From Methylobacterium sp. Leaf125 (GTDB taxonomy: Bacteria; Pseudomonadota; Alphaproteobacteria; Rhizobiales; Beijerinckiaceae), in NCBI RefSeq assembly GCF_001423085.1, contig NZ_LMNU01000045.1:124001-188000 (forward strand): a stretch of DNA of 64,000 nucleotides, in the 5' to 3' direction. Both the position numbers and the translations under genes were made by a program. Below the pieces are notes generated by a model that had not been told where the DNA came from, searched no databases, and saw only the letters and a list, made by a program, of their open reading frames with translations. Positions 52,240 through 60,881 of this stretch are shown here, one piece after another (position 1 is the stretch's first letter; the number at the start of each line of letters is the position of its first letter).

Positions 52240-54021
52240 ATGGATAGAACCGCTGGCTCAGAATCCACGCAGGCCGTCCACGACGTCGCCACCGGCGTTG
52301 GTGTCACGTCCGATCACGCGGGCGAGCAGATCGACGGCTTCCACCTCGTCATCGACGCGCTGAAGCTCAACGGCATCGACAACATCTACGGCGTGCCCGG
52401 CATTCCGATCACCGATCTCGGCCGCCTCGCGCAGGCCGCCGGCATGCGCGTCATCTCCTTCCGCCACGAGCAGCACGCCGGCAACGCCGCCGCGATCGCG
52501 GGCTTCCTCACCAAGAAGCCCGGCATCTGCCTAACCGTCTCCGCGCCCGGCTTCCTCAACGGTCTGACGGCGCTGGCCAACGCCACCACCAACTGCTTCC
52601 CGATGATCCTGATCTCGGGTTCCTCCGAGCGCGAGATCGTCGATCTGCAGCAGGGCGACTACGAGGAGATGGATCAGCTCGCCATCGCCAAGCCCCTGTG
52701 CAAGGCCGCCTTCCGCGTGCTGCACGCCGCTGACATCGGCATCGCCGTTGCCCGCGCCATCCGCGCCGCCGTCTCAGGCCGCCCAGGCGGCGTCTATCTC
52801 GACCTGCCCGCCAAGCTGTTCTCCCAGGTCATGGACGCCGAGGCCGGCGCCAAGTCCCTGGTTAAGGTGATCGACGCCGCTCCAGCGCAACTGCCGGCCC
52901 CGAGTGCCATCACCCGTGCGCTCGACGTGCTGAAGGGCGCCAAGCGTCCGCTGATCGTTCTCGGCAAGGGCGCCGCCTACGCCCAGGCCGACGAGGAGGT
53001 CCGCAACCTCGTCGAGCGCAGCGGTATTCCCTACGTGCCGATGAGCATGGCCAAGGGCCTCCTCCCCGACACCCATCCGCAATCGGCCGGCGCGGCCCGC
53101 TCCCTCGTCCTGAAGGAGGCGGACGTCGTCCTTCTGGTGGGTGCGCGCCTGAACTGGCTGCTCTCACATGGCAAGGGCAAGACCTGGGGCGCCCCCGGCT
53201 CGAAGAAGTTCATCCAGATCGACATCGAGCCGAAGGAAATGGACTCGAACGTCGAAATCGTCGCTCCGGTGGTCGGCGACATCGGCTCCTGCGTCACGGC
53301 TCTCCTCGACGGCATGGGCCAGAACTGGCAGGCGCCCCCCACGGCCTGGACTGATGCGATCCGGACCAAGAAGGAGGAGAACCTCGCCAAGATGGCCTCG
53401 AAGCTGAAGAAGAATTCGGCTCCGATGGACTTCCACGGAGCGCTGGGCGCACTCCGGACCATCATCAAGGAGCGGCCCGACGCGATCCTCGTCAATGAGG
53501 GCGCCAATACCCTCGACCTCGCCCGCGGCATCATCGACATGTACCAGCCGCGCAAGCGCCTGGATGTCGGCACCTGGGGCATCATGGGCATCGGCATGGG
53601 CTTCGCGGTGGCGGCCGCCGTCGAGACCGGTAAACCGGTCCTCGCAGTGGAGGGCGACTCGGCCTTCGGCTTCTCCGGTATGGAGGTCGAGACGATCTGC
53701 CGGTACGATCTGCCGGTCTGCATCGTGGTCTTCAATAACAACGGCATCTATCGCGGCACCGACACCGATCCCACCGGCCGCGATCCCGGCACCACGGTGT
53801 TCGTGAAAGATTCGCGCTACGACAAGATGATGGAGGCCTTCGGCGGCGTCGGCGTCCACGTCACGACGCCGGACGAGCTCTCACAGGCGGTCAACGCGGC
53901 GATGGATTCGGGCAAGCCCACCCTGATCAACGCCGTTATCGACCCCGCCGCCGGCACTGAGAGTGGCAACATCGGCAGCCTGAACCCGACAAGCACTGTG
54001 GTCCGTAAGAAGATTGCCTGA
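52240..54021 (+). CDS. oxc: Oxalyl-CoA decarboxylase
   Basis: A 593-residue thiamine-diphosphate enzyme. The Pyr domain has the activating Glu77 in FRHEQHAGNAAAIAGFL, and the TPP-binding motif is GDSAFGFSGMEVETICRYD followed by NNNGIYRG. It converts oxalyl-CoA to formyl-CoA and CO2. About 25 extra N-terminal residues precede the family core. The ATG has a GGAGGAAAC site. frc-like 54208 follows in the same direction, forming an oxc-frc unit. Confidence 0.97.
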   Translation: MDRTAGSESTQAVHDVATGVGVTSDHAGEQIDGFHLVIDALKLNGIDNIYGVPGIPITDLGRLAQAAGMRVISFRHEQHAGNAAAIAGFLTKKPGICLTVSAPGFLNGLTALANATTNCFPMILISGSSEREIVDLQQGDYEEMDQLAIAKPLCKAAFRVLHAADIGIAVARAIRAAVSGRPGGVYLDLPAKLFSQVMDAEAGAKSLVKVIDAAPAQLPAPSAITRALDVLKGAKRPLIVLGKGAAYAQADEEVRNLVERSGIPYVPMSMAKGLLPDTHPQSAGAARSLVLKEADVVLLVGARLNWLLSHGKGKTWGAPGSKKFIQIDIEPKEMDSNVEIVAPVVGDIGSCVTALLDGMGQNWQAPPTAWTDAIRTKKEENLAKMASKLKKNSAPMDFHGALGALRTIIKERPDAILVNEGANTLDLARGIIDMYQPRKRLDVGTWGIMGIGMGFAVAAAVETGKPVLAVEGDSAFGFSGMEVETICRYDLPVCIVVFNNNGIYRGTDTDPTGRDPGTTVFVKDSRYDKMMEAFGGVGVHVTTPDELSQAVNAAMDSGKPTLINAVIDPAAGTESGNIGSLNPTSTVVRKKIA

Positions 54022-54038
54022 GCTGACGGACGGCAGCA

Positions 54039-54067
54039 CCTCCGGAGATCGGCTTCGTCTCCGGAGG
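54039..54067 (+). terminator. Hairpin between oxc and the frc paralogue
   Basis: CCTCCGGAGA pairs perfectly with TCTCCGGAGG around a 9-base loop, 18 bases after the oxc stop. There is no T-run, so it may only dampen read-through or protect the oxc message end. Confidence 0.5.
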
Positions 54068-54207
54068 CACGGCGCGGCCTCTCCTGGGGGGCTCCGTACG
54101 CTCCGGCCAGGGCGGCGCTGTCAACGCCGCGCGGGAGGGCCTCCTCCCGCGATCGTCATTTCGCCGAATGCCCGCGCTGAAGTCTCCCGGATAGGTGAGC
54201 CTGTGCC

Positions 54208-55482
54208 ATGAAAGCCCTCGAAGGCGTCAAGATCCTCGACTTCACGCACGTCCAGTCGGGCCCGACCTGCACGCAGCTGCTGGCTTGGTTCGGCGCGGAC
54301 GTGATCAAGGTCGAGCGGCCGGGCGTGGGCGATGCCACGCGCCAGCAGTTGCAGGACATCCCCGATGTGGACAGCCTCTATTTCACGATGCTGAACCACA
54401 ACAAGCGCTCCATTACTCTCGATACAAAGAACCCGAAGGGCATCGAGGTGCTGTGGCGTCTGATCGGCGAGTGCGACGTCCTCGTCGAGAACTTCGCCCC
54501 CGGTGCCCTCGCTCGGATGGGCCTGACCTGGGAGGCGATCCACGTCGCCAACCCGCGCATGATCCTCGCCTCGGTGAAGGGATTCGGCCCGGGCGCCTAC
54601 GAGAACTGCAAAGTCTACGAGAACGTGGCGCAATGCGTCGGCGGTGCTGCCTCCACCACGGGGTTCCGCACCGATATCCCGATGGTGACGGGGGCCCAGA
54701 TCGGCGACTCCGGCACCGGCCTCCACCTGGCACTGGGCATCGTCACAGCCCTGTACCACCGGACCCAGAACGGCCTCGGCCAGCGCGTCGACTGTGCCAT
54801 GCAGGACGGGGTGCTGAACCTGTGCCGCGTAAAACTGCGCGACCAGCAGCGCCTCGAACGCGGTCCCTTGCCGGAATACAGCCAGTTCGGCGAGGGTATC
54901 CCGTTCGGCGATTCGGTTCCGCGCGCCGGCAATGATTCCGGGGGTGGCCAGCCAGGCCGTATCCTCAAGTGCAAGGGCTGGGAGACCGACCCGAACGCCT
55001 ACATCTACTTCATCACGCAGGGAGCTGTGTGGCCGCAGATCTGCGATGTCATCGGCGAACCCGCTTGGGCGACCCATCCCGACTACGCCACGCCGAAGGC
55101 TCGCCTGCCGCATCTGAACGAGATCTTCACCCGCATCGAATCCTGGACGATGTCGAAGACCAAGTTCGAGGCGATGGAGATCCTCAACGCTCTGCACGTG
55201 CCGTGTGGCCCGATCCTCTCCATGAAGGAGATCGCGGAGGACCAATCCCTGCGCAAGTCCGGCACCGTGGTGGAAGTCGATCACCCCACCCGCGGCAAGT
55301 ACCTGACGGTGGGCAATCCCATCCGGCTCTCGGCGAGCGAGACTGAGATCACCCGGTCGCCCCTGCTCGGCGAGCACACCGAGGAGATCCTTTCCGAGGT
55401 CCTCGGCTACTCCGAAGCCGAGCGCCTTAAGATCGCCGAGTCCGGCGCCATCGGCTCAGTCCGGAAGATCGCCGCCGAGTAA
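54208..55482 (+). CDS. Class III CoA-transferase, formyl-CoA transferase paralogue 1
   Basis: A 424-residue CaiB/BaiF-family protein. It keeps the catalytic Asp (D167 in GAQIGDSGTG), the start ILDFTHVQSGPTCTQLLAWF and the glycine loop SGGGQPG. Around the active site it has FRTDIPMVTG where the classical Oxalobacter Frc has FWDGPPTVSG, so acceptor choice may differ. It likely moves CoA between formyl-CoA and oxalate or a related acid. It is encoded 186 bp after oxc. Confidence 0.9.
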   Translation: MKALEGVKILDFTHVQSGPTCTQLLAWFGADVIKVERPGVGDATRQQLQDIPDVDSLYFTMLNHNKRSITLDTKNPKGIEVLWRLIGECDVLVENFAPGALARMGLTWEAIHVANPRMILASVKGFGPGAYENCKVYENVAQCVGGAASTTGFRTDIPMVTGAQIGDSGTGLHLALGIVTALYHRTQNGLGQRVDCAMQDGVLNLCRVKLRDQQRLERGPLPEYSQFGEGIPFGDSVPRAGNDSGGGQPGRILKCKGWETDPNAYIYFITQGAVWPQICDVIGEPAWATHPDYATPKARLPHLNEIFTRIESWTMSKTKFEAMEILNALHVPCGPILSMKEIAEDQSLRKSGTVVEVDHPTRGKYLTVGNPIRLSASETEITRSPLLGEHTEEILSEVLGYSEAERLKIAESGAIGSVRKIAAE

Positions 55483-55586
55483 TCCCGTTCCTCAACCCGG
55501 TTTCTCCTCCCAACTCGCGCGGCCTCGATCCCTCGATGCCGCCCCCCCCTTTTAAGGAAGACTGCTCCTCGGAACGGTCGAACGGC

Positions 55587-55790
55587 TCAGGCGATGCCGG
55601 CGAAGCGGCCGTGGCCGGCACCGATCTCGTTGTGGCCCTCGACGGACCCGCTGTCCTGCGACAGCCAATCGGCGAGCTTGATCACCAGCACGTCCTGCAG
55701 GGCGATGAGGGTGAAGATCGTTACGAGGATGGATGCGAGTACGGCCGGCCTCCTGACGGCATATTGCAGTGCGGTTTTCTCATGCCGCAC
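55587..55790 (-). CDS. Possible small single-span membrane protein
   Basis: A 67-residue frame with one strong hydrophobic helix (about 15-40; RRPAVLASILVTIFTLIALQ) after a basic start, then a polar tail. No ribosome-binding site is visible and the ATG falls inside a perfect inverted repeat, so its expression is doubtful. It lies between the frc paralogue and the P-loop gene. Confidence 0.4.
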   Translation of the reverse strand: MRHEKTALQYAVRRPAVLASILVTIFTLIALQDVLVIKLADWLSQDSGSVEGHNEIGAGHGRFAGIA

Positions 55791-55794
55791 TGCA
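55764..55794. terminator. Perfect 11-bp inverted repeat after the frc paralogue
   Basis: TTGCAGTGCGG and CCGCACTGCAA flank a 9-base T-rich loop. It lies between the forward oxc-frc unit and the reverse P-loop gene and probably stops transcripts from both. Confidence 0.55.
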
Positions 55795-55849
55795 AATGAA
55801 CAGGTCGCGGCCGGTGATTTTCCTTGACGCTGCGCCTTTGTGAACGCCG

Positions 55850-57676
55850 TCAGGTCGGTAGTTCAGGCGCTGCGTCCTCGCCCCAGGCACCGAGGGTGCA
55901 TGCCCCGTTAATCCGGAGGGCCTCGCCGGTGTCCACGGTCGCCTCCGCCGACGAGAGCACATCCAGGGCGGTCAGTACCCGATGCACGATCGGGTCCGCC
56001 TCGGCGAGCATCGGCGCTAGACTGGCGAGGCGCCCGTTCTCGAGATGCGCGAGCACCCGCCCAGTAGCGTGATCGGCGAAGCGGATGATGGTCATCCGGC
56101 GCAGGCAATCCCGCAGGAAGTGCATAGCCCCAAGCGTTTCTGGGGGAGGAACGCCGACATAGACCGCCTCCGGATCGCGGGCCTGGATGTTGATCGCTTG
56201 ATAGCGGTCGATGTCGAGCAGAACCTGAACGTCGAGAATGTTCATGACCCCATTCGACCCAAACGCGACAGTGCGGGGCCGCTGACCCTCCGGCACACTG
56301 TTGTCGAGAAACTCGAAATGGACCTCCTTGTCGGGCCGTAGCACCCAGGTGAAGAAGAGCCGCGGCATGCCCGTATAGGCCTCGACATTGTGCGCCAGCA
56401 GGTCCTCCACCGCCTTGTAGCGGCCGAACTGCTCGCCGCGCTTCCAGGCTCGCTCCACCGTGGCACCCGGCGGCGTGATCATGAATTGCATGTAAACCTG
56501 ATGCCCGAAGCGGGTGAGCAGTTGGCTCCCCATCTCGGTGCCGGGATTGACCGCGAAGCTGTCGAAGCGGAAGCGGTCGATGAGGAGGTGGGAGATGCGT
56601 CCGGCATCCGCCTTGCGCGCCATGTAGCCGTCGAGCTTGCGGTCGACGATCTCGACCTCGTGGCCGGTGAGCGGTCCGGCGTAGCGTCGTGCTGGCCCCA
56701 GACTGTCGTAGTCGAGCAGGAACTTGCGCCAGACATCGGGTGTGATCAGCGCGAAGTCCAGCCAGTCGAGCCCCAGGGCCTCGACCAGTGCCCGCTGGTA
56801 GGGCCGGATCGTGCTCTTGCCAGATGCGGAGGAGCCCTTGACGTTGAGGATCACCGGGGCTGGCTGTGCCTCCAGGCGGACGTAGCCATGGCGCGCCACG
56901 ATCTCCTGGATCCAGGGCTCGATCATCTCACCTAGGGCGCGGCTACCATAGCCGTTCGACACGAGGGTGCCGGCCAGCCTGCCAAGGAGCACCCGGTCGC
57001 GAATCAGGAAGCCACGGCGGCCGATGAGACTTGCTACCACGCAGCGAAGCGCTGCACAGGCCGCTGCTGAGAGGGGATCATCGGTCGCGATCGCCCGAAC
57101 CTGCCAAGCCTCGAGATGGTGCTCGGCTCGGCTCGCCGGGTCCCACCTCTCCTGCACGGGAGGGCTCGTCCTCCGATCGCGCAGGCGCCAGAAGCGAAGC
57201 CACGACGCCGGCTCCGTGACCTCCGCACACGGATGACGCTCGTCCAGCATCGCGGCAATCTCGCTGTCCAAGAGCGCGGCGGCAGTGGAGCAAATCTCCG
57301 CATGGCGGGCGGCGATCTCCCGGGCGTGATCCGCGATGCCCTCGCACAGGATGATCGAGACGATCGCGCGGAAGTTCACGCCGAGATCGCCGTAGGTCTG
57401 TCCCATCGGTACGGAGAGATCCGCCATCACGCGGATCAGAACCTCGTGGACCACCAGTCGCTCGGGCCGGAAACGGACGACCTGGGTCAGCGGCAGCCCG
57501 CTGACATCGCTCATCTCATAGGCGTCGGCGAGAGGAGTCTCGACGTTCTCGGCGCGGAAGACGGTGGCCAGCGGGAGGATCGAGCGTGGCAAGCTCGATT
57601 CTATGCCGGGATTCCAGGGGCCGTGGACGTCGGCATCGACGACCTGCGGCGGGTTGGCCAGGGCATGGCTGGTCAT
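55850..57676 (-). CDS. Large P-loop (zeta-toxin/kinase-like) protein of unknown function
   Basis: A 608-residue protein. Residues 1-270 are a helical N-terminal region without a known motif. Residue 281 begins a Walker A, GSSASGKST (281-289), followed by ITPDVWRKFLLDYDSLGPAR, RISHLLIDRFRFDSF and a C-terminal domain. The layout resembles zeta-type kinases, where a P-loop phosphorylates a small substrate, but no precise family is recalled. It sits in the oxalate island between the transferase and the YdhR-like gene. A role in oxalate use is inferred only from position. Confidence 0.75.
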   Translation of the reverse strand: MTSHALANPPQVVDADVHGPWNPGIESSLPRSILPLATVFRAENVETPLADAYEMSDVSGLPLTQVVRFRPERLVVHEVLIRVMADLSVPMGQTYGDLGVNFRAIVSIILCEGIADHAREIAARHAEICSTAAALLDSEIAAMLDERHPCAEVTEPASWLRFWRLRDRRTSPPVQERWDPASRAEHHLEAWQVRAIATDDPLSAAACAALRCVVASLIGRRGFLIRDRVLLGRLAGTLVSNGYGSRALGEMIEPWIQEIVARHGYVRLEAQPAPVILNVKGSSASGKSTIRPYQRALVEALGLDWLDFALITPDVWRKFLLDYDSLGPARRYAGPLTGHEVEIVDRKLDGYMARKADAGRISHLLIDRFRFDSFAVNPGTEMGSQLLTRFGHQVYMQFMITPPGATVERAWKRGEQFGRYKAVEDLLAHNVEAYTGMPRLFFTWVLRPDKEVHFEFLDNSVPEGQRPRTVAFGSNGVMNILDVQVLLDIDRYQAINIQARDPEAVYVGVPPPETLGAMHFLRDCLRRMTIIRFADHATGRVLAHLENGRLASLAPMLAEADPIVHRVLTALDVLSSAEATVDTGEALRINGACTLGAWGEDAAPELPT

Positions 57677-57750
57677 GCCGAAGCACTCCGCTGTCCGCGT
57701 GGGCCGGACTGCCTGAAATCCGCGCCCGGATGCCTCTCAGGCGCGTATGC

Positions 57751-58032
57751 TCAGGCGGCCTGGGGTTCCTCGATCGCCTCGAGACGAAGTTGATACTGGT
57801 CGCCCCATAGGTCGGCTGCCTTGCCGTACCAAGCCGCATCGAAGTACTTGCGGCAGCAGAACTCGCTGGTCCAGATGCAGACCGCGATCAGGCGACCGTC
57901 GACCACTTTCACGTGCCGACTGATCAGCCCGCTCGTGATCCCGGTCGACGGGCACATATCGATGCTGGTCATCCCATAGCTATTCTCGCCGCTGAAGATC
58001 ACCGGGCAGTCGAGGATTGCCAGGAAACGCAT
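57751..58032 (-). CDS. Small YdhR-like (dimeric alpha-beta barrel) protein
   Basis: A 93-residue protein. ITSGLISRHVKVVDGRLIAV then CIWTSEFCCRKYFDAAWYGK and WGDQYQLRLEAIEEP follow the YdhR mono-oxygenase-like plan (GLI.K, a single W strand, a late W....). Three cysteines are unusual. The start at 58032 has an ideal GAAGGAG site. It lies 74 bp upstream of the P-loop gene on the same strand and is probably co-transcribed. Function unknown. Confidence 0.65.
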   Translation of the reverse strand: MRFLAILDCPVIFSGENSYGMTSIDMCPSTGITSGLISRHVKVVDGRLIAVCIWTSEFCCRKYFDAAWYGKAADLWGDQYQLRLEAIEEPQAA

Positions 58033-58314
58033 GGAGATCACTCCTTCAACTCCCTCATCGCGGATAACGGCACCTTGCCGAAGCCTCGAACGATGATGGG
58101 TGCCAGCTCTCTTGAGCCAACTTTGCCTTGCCCCGCCCAACGTCGAGCGAGGCTAAAGAATCTGAGTTCAAACGCATTCCGGGTCAAGATTTGGGCACTG
58201 CAAAAGATTCTGGCTCAAAACCGCGGAATTCCTTTGCAGTGCAGGATCCGAACGTCGAACGTTTCTACACGAACTTCGCCGATCAATGACGGTTCCGATC
58301 TCAGCCGAGGTCTG

Positions 58315-58725
58315 TCATAGGGCAGTCGAAGCGTGTGGAGCTTCGGCAACACAATCCCAGATACTCTGGACCGAGTGCAGGCAAAGGCCGTCCATAATGG
58401 CGATATGGTTGATCTTGTGTGCGCAGAAAAGTTGCAGCCGGTCCGCCGGTGGGGTTCGCACGTCAGCAGTGACGAATTCCGGCGTGGTCAGCATCCAGAC
58501 CAGACTGTCGAGCGTCTCCAGGCCCTTGTCGGACATGGAGCGGAAGATGTCCCGCTCCGTGAGTATTCCGATGAAGCAGCCAGTCTCGTCGCAGGCTCCG
58601 TCCACGACGATCAAAGCATCGACGTCCGGTGCCGTGAGGAGGCGCATCGCTTCGCGCACGGATCGGTCCATACGGATGTGGCGCACGCGCGAGGCTTGAC
58701 TGCCAGGCTTCTGGCTCGCGCTCAT
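58315..58725 (-). CDS. CBS-domain pair protein
   Basis: A 136-residue protein made of two CBS motifs (VREAMRLLTAPDVDALIVVD then GCFIGILTERDIFRSM; and FVTADVRTPPADRLQLFC then INHIAIMDG). Stand-alone CBS pairs bind adenosyl ligands such as AMP, NAD or SAM and adjust other proteins. It lies upstream of the YdhR-like and P-loop genes on the same strand and has a degenerate operator 43 bp before its start. Confidence 0.88.
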   Translation of the reverse strand: MSASQKPGSQASRVRHIRMDRSVREAMRLLTAPDVDALIVVDGACDETGCFIGILTERDIFRSMSDKGLETLDSLVWMLTTPEFVTADVRTPPADRLQLFCAHKINHIAIMDGLCLHSVQSIWDCVAEAPHASTAL

Positions 58726-58767
58726 GGCGCCGATACTCCGGACTCGTGACGTTTTGTCAAGAAAACC

Positions 58768-58784
58768 TGGTATACAGAATTTCA
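58768..58784. promoter_or_regulatory. Degenerate GntR operator before the CBS gene
   Basis: TGGTAT-ACAGA-ATTTCA has one perfect half and a right half with two mismatches, in the spacing of the other three sites. It lies 43 bp before the CBS gene start. Confidence 0.4.
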
Positions 58785-59343
58785 GTTGTCAACGCGCCCC
58801 TTGAAATATCGTGCATAAACACGCGACAGATCCGCTGATTTGTCGTTCACGCCCCAACTTCAAAGCGGCTTAGGGACGACGATCGACGCGGGCCAGCCAC
58901 ATATTTCATCGGCGGCCATGCTGCGTCGCAGCATAAAATTCTATAATCGACACCCTTGGACCCGCAGCCCCAACGTTCGTCCGCCTTAACAACGCACCAA
59001 GCTTGTGCGGTACACCAGCTTTGCCGATCGGCAATATCGCGCATCTCCCCGATGCGTAGGCGTGTTCAAATCATGGCAGACAAGCGGAAATTCACGCGCG
59101 ATTCTTTTCCAGGTCAATAGATTGATAGGCCAAATCACCTGCCTGCGCAGCTTGGTCAACGGCTCGGCGATCGTCCGCACCTCATCGGGACGTGGCACTG
59201 CAATCGGGCTGGACGACTTCCTGGATAGCTAAAGAACGGCCGGTCAGGGCTCGAAAGTGCATCGAAATCTGGTGAACACGCTGCATTGCGATATCGATTT
59301 CTGGGAAACCAACTCTTGACGATTGGTTCGACGCGAGAGAGGC

Positions 59344-59360
59344 TGGTATTCCACATACCA
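59344..59360. promoter_or_regulatory. Putative GntR operator upstream of oxlT
   Basis: TGGTAT-TCCAC-ATACCA, a perfect palindrome with the same spacing as the fdh1 site, 101 bp before the oxlT start. Confidence 0.65.
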
Positions 59361-59460
59361 AGCCGGCGACAAGCCCGGCGGCTAACGGCCCCCGTGCGCA
59401 GCATCGGACGCAGATCCGATCGCGTACTCGTTTCAGCAAGAGCCTACCGGAGGAAAAGCC

Positions 59461-60777
59461 ATGTCGAGCGTGGAAACCACAACCGAGCGCGTATCTGACA
59501 GTTATCGATGGGGACAGCTCGTCATCGGCGTCATCTGTATGGTGATGATCGCGAATCTGCAGTACGGATGGACGTTCTTCGTCCCTGACATCCAAAAGAA
59601 ATTCGGCTTCGATCGCGCGGCGATCCAATGGGCCTTCACCCTGTTCGTTCTGTTCGAGACCTGGCTCGTTCCCGTCGAGGGCTGGTTCGTCGACAAGTAC
59701 GGCCCGCGGGTGGTGGTGCTGTTCGGCGGCCTGCTGTGCGGCATCGGCTGGGTGGTCAACTCCTACGCCACCTCGTTGAACATGTTCTATCTCGGCCAGG
59801 TCATCGCCGGTATCGGTGCGGGCGCGGTCTACGGCACTTGTGTCGGCAGCGCCCTGAAATGGTTTCCGGACAAGCGCGGGCTGGCGGCCGGCATCATCGC
59901 TGCCGGCTTCGGTGCCGGCTCGGCCCTCACCGTCGCTCCGATCCAATGGATGATCGCCGATCACGGCTTCCAGGCCGCGTTCTTCAACTTCGGCATCGGT
60001 CAGGGTCTCGTTGTCTGCGCACTGGCGTTCTTCTTCACCTCGCCGAAGAAGGGGCAGGTTCCGGAGGCTGCCACCAACACGAACGTCATCCAGACCCGGC
60101 GCAACTACACCCCCGGTGAGGTTGCCCGGCAGCCGATCTTCTGGCTGATGTACTTCATGTTCGTCATCGTTGGCGCCGGCGGCCTGATGATCACTGCCAA
60201 CCTCAAGCCGATCGCTGCCGATATCGGAGTCGACAAGGTGCCGGTCACGATCATGGGTATTACCATGGTTGCCATCACCTTCGCGGCCACCATCGACCGC
60301 GTCCTCAACGGCCTGACGCGTCCGTTCTTCGGCTGGGTCTCGGACAAGATCGGTCGTGAGAACACCATGTTCGTCGCCTTCGCGATGGAAGGCTTCGGCA
60401 TCTACATGCTCTACCTCTGGGGCCATGACCCGCTGTGGTTCGTGCTGCTCTCGGGCTTCGTGTTCTTTGCGTGGGGCGAGATATACTCTCTCTTTCCCTC
60501 GACCTGCACGGATACCTTCGGCACCAAGTTCGCCGCCACCAATGCAGGCTTGCTCTACACTGCGAAGGGCACCGCCGCGCTTCTTGTCCCGGTCGCGAAC
60601 TATCTGCAGCAGGCGACCAACAGTTGGGATGGAGTCTTCCTGGTGGCCGCCGGCGCCAACATCCTCGCTTCGCTCCTCGCCATCGCGGTGCTGAAGCCCT
60701 GGCGCAAGCGCGTCGTGGCGCAGGCGCTTGCCGTCTCCGACGAGACCAAGTCGGCCCCCCGCATCGTCGCGGCCTGA
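59461..60777 (+). CDS. oxlT: Oxalate/formate antiporter (OFA family MFS)
   Basis: A 438-residue, 12-helix carrier. Two basic residues that bind substrate in Oxalobacter OxlT (Arg272 and Lys355) are conserved as R287 in NGLTRPFFGWVSDKIGR and K369 in LLYTAKGTAALL. It also has WFPDKRGLAAGIIAAGFGAG and WGEIYSLFPSTCTDTFG, typical OFA motifs. It would exchange oxalate for formate across the inner membrane. The ATG follows AGGAAAAGCC. A perfect GntR-type operator is 101 bp upstream and an intrinsic terminator follows. Confidence 0.95.
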   Translation: MSSVETTTERVSDSYRWGQLVIGVICMVMIANLQYGWTFFVPDIQKKFGFDRAAIQWAFTLFVLFETWLVPVEGWFVDKYGPRVVVLFGGLLCGIGWVVNSYATSLNMFYLGQVIAGIGAGAVYGTCVGSALKWFPDKRGLAAGIIAAGFGAGSALTVAPIQWMIADHGFQAAFFNFGIGQGLVVCALAFFFTSPKKGQVPEAATNTNVIQTRRNYTPGEVARQPIFWLMYFMFVIVGAGGLMITANLKPIAADIGVDKVPVTIMGITMVAITFAATIDRVLNGLTRPFFGWVSDKIGRENTMFVAFAMEGFGIYMLYLWGHDPLWFVLLSGFVFFAWGEIYSLFPSTCTDTFGTKFAATNAGLLYTAKGTAALLVPVANYLQQATNSWDGVFLVAAGANILASLLAIAVLKPWRKRVVAQALAVSDETKSAPRIVAA

Positions 60778-60807
60778 CGGCCTAACCGAAGCGATCGAAG
60801 AAGACCC

Positions 60808-60839
60808 GCGGGGGCCGGACGCCAAGTCCTGGCCCCCGC
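60808..60839 (+). terminator. Intrinsic terminator after oxlT
   Basis: GCGGGGGCC pairs with GGCCCCCGC around a 14-base loop, followed by GCCCGTTTC. It is 31 bases after the oxlT stop. Confidence 0.65.
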
Positions 60840-60881
60840 GCCCGTTTCAGCCTCGCCCGATCGCCTCGCAGGAGATCTCCG

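Larger units (their letters stand above)
58726..59460. other. Divergent control region between the CBS and oxlT genes
   Basis: A 735-bp region without a supported gene; short reverse frames look like noise. It holds the degenerate operator at 58768 and the perfect one at 59344. The base composition is less GC-rich than the coding regions around it. Confidence 0.5.
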
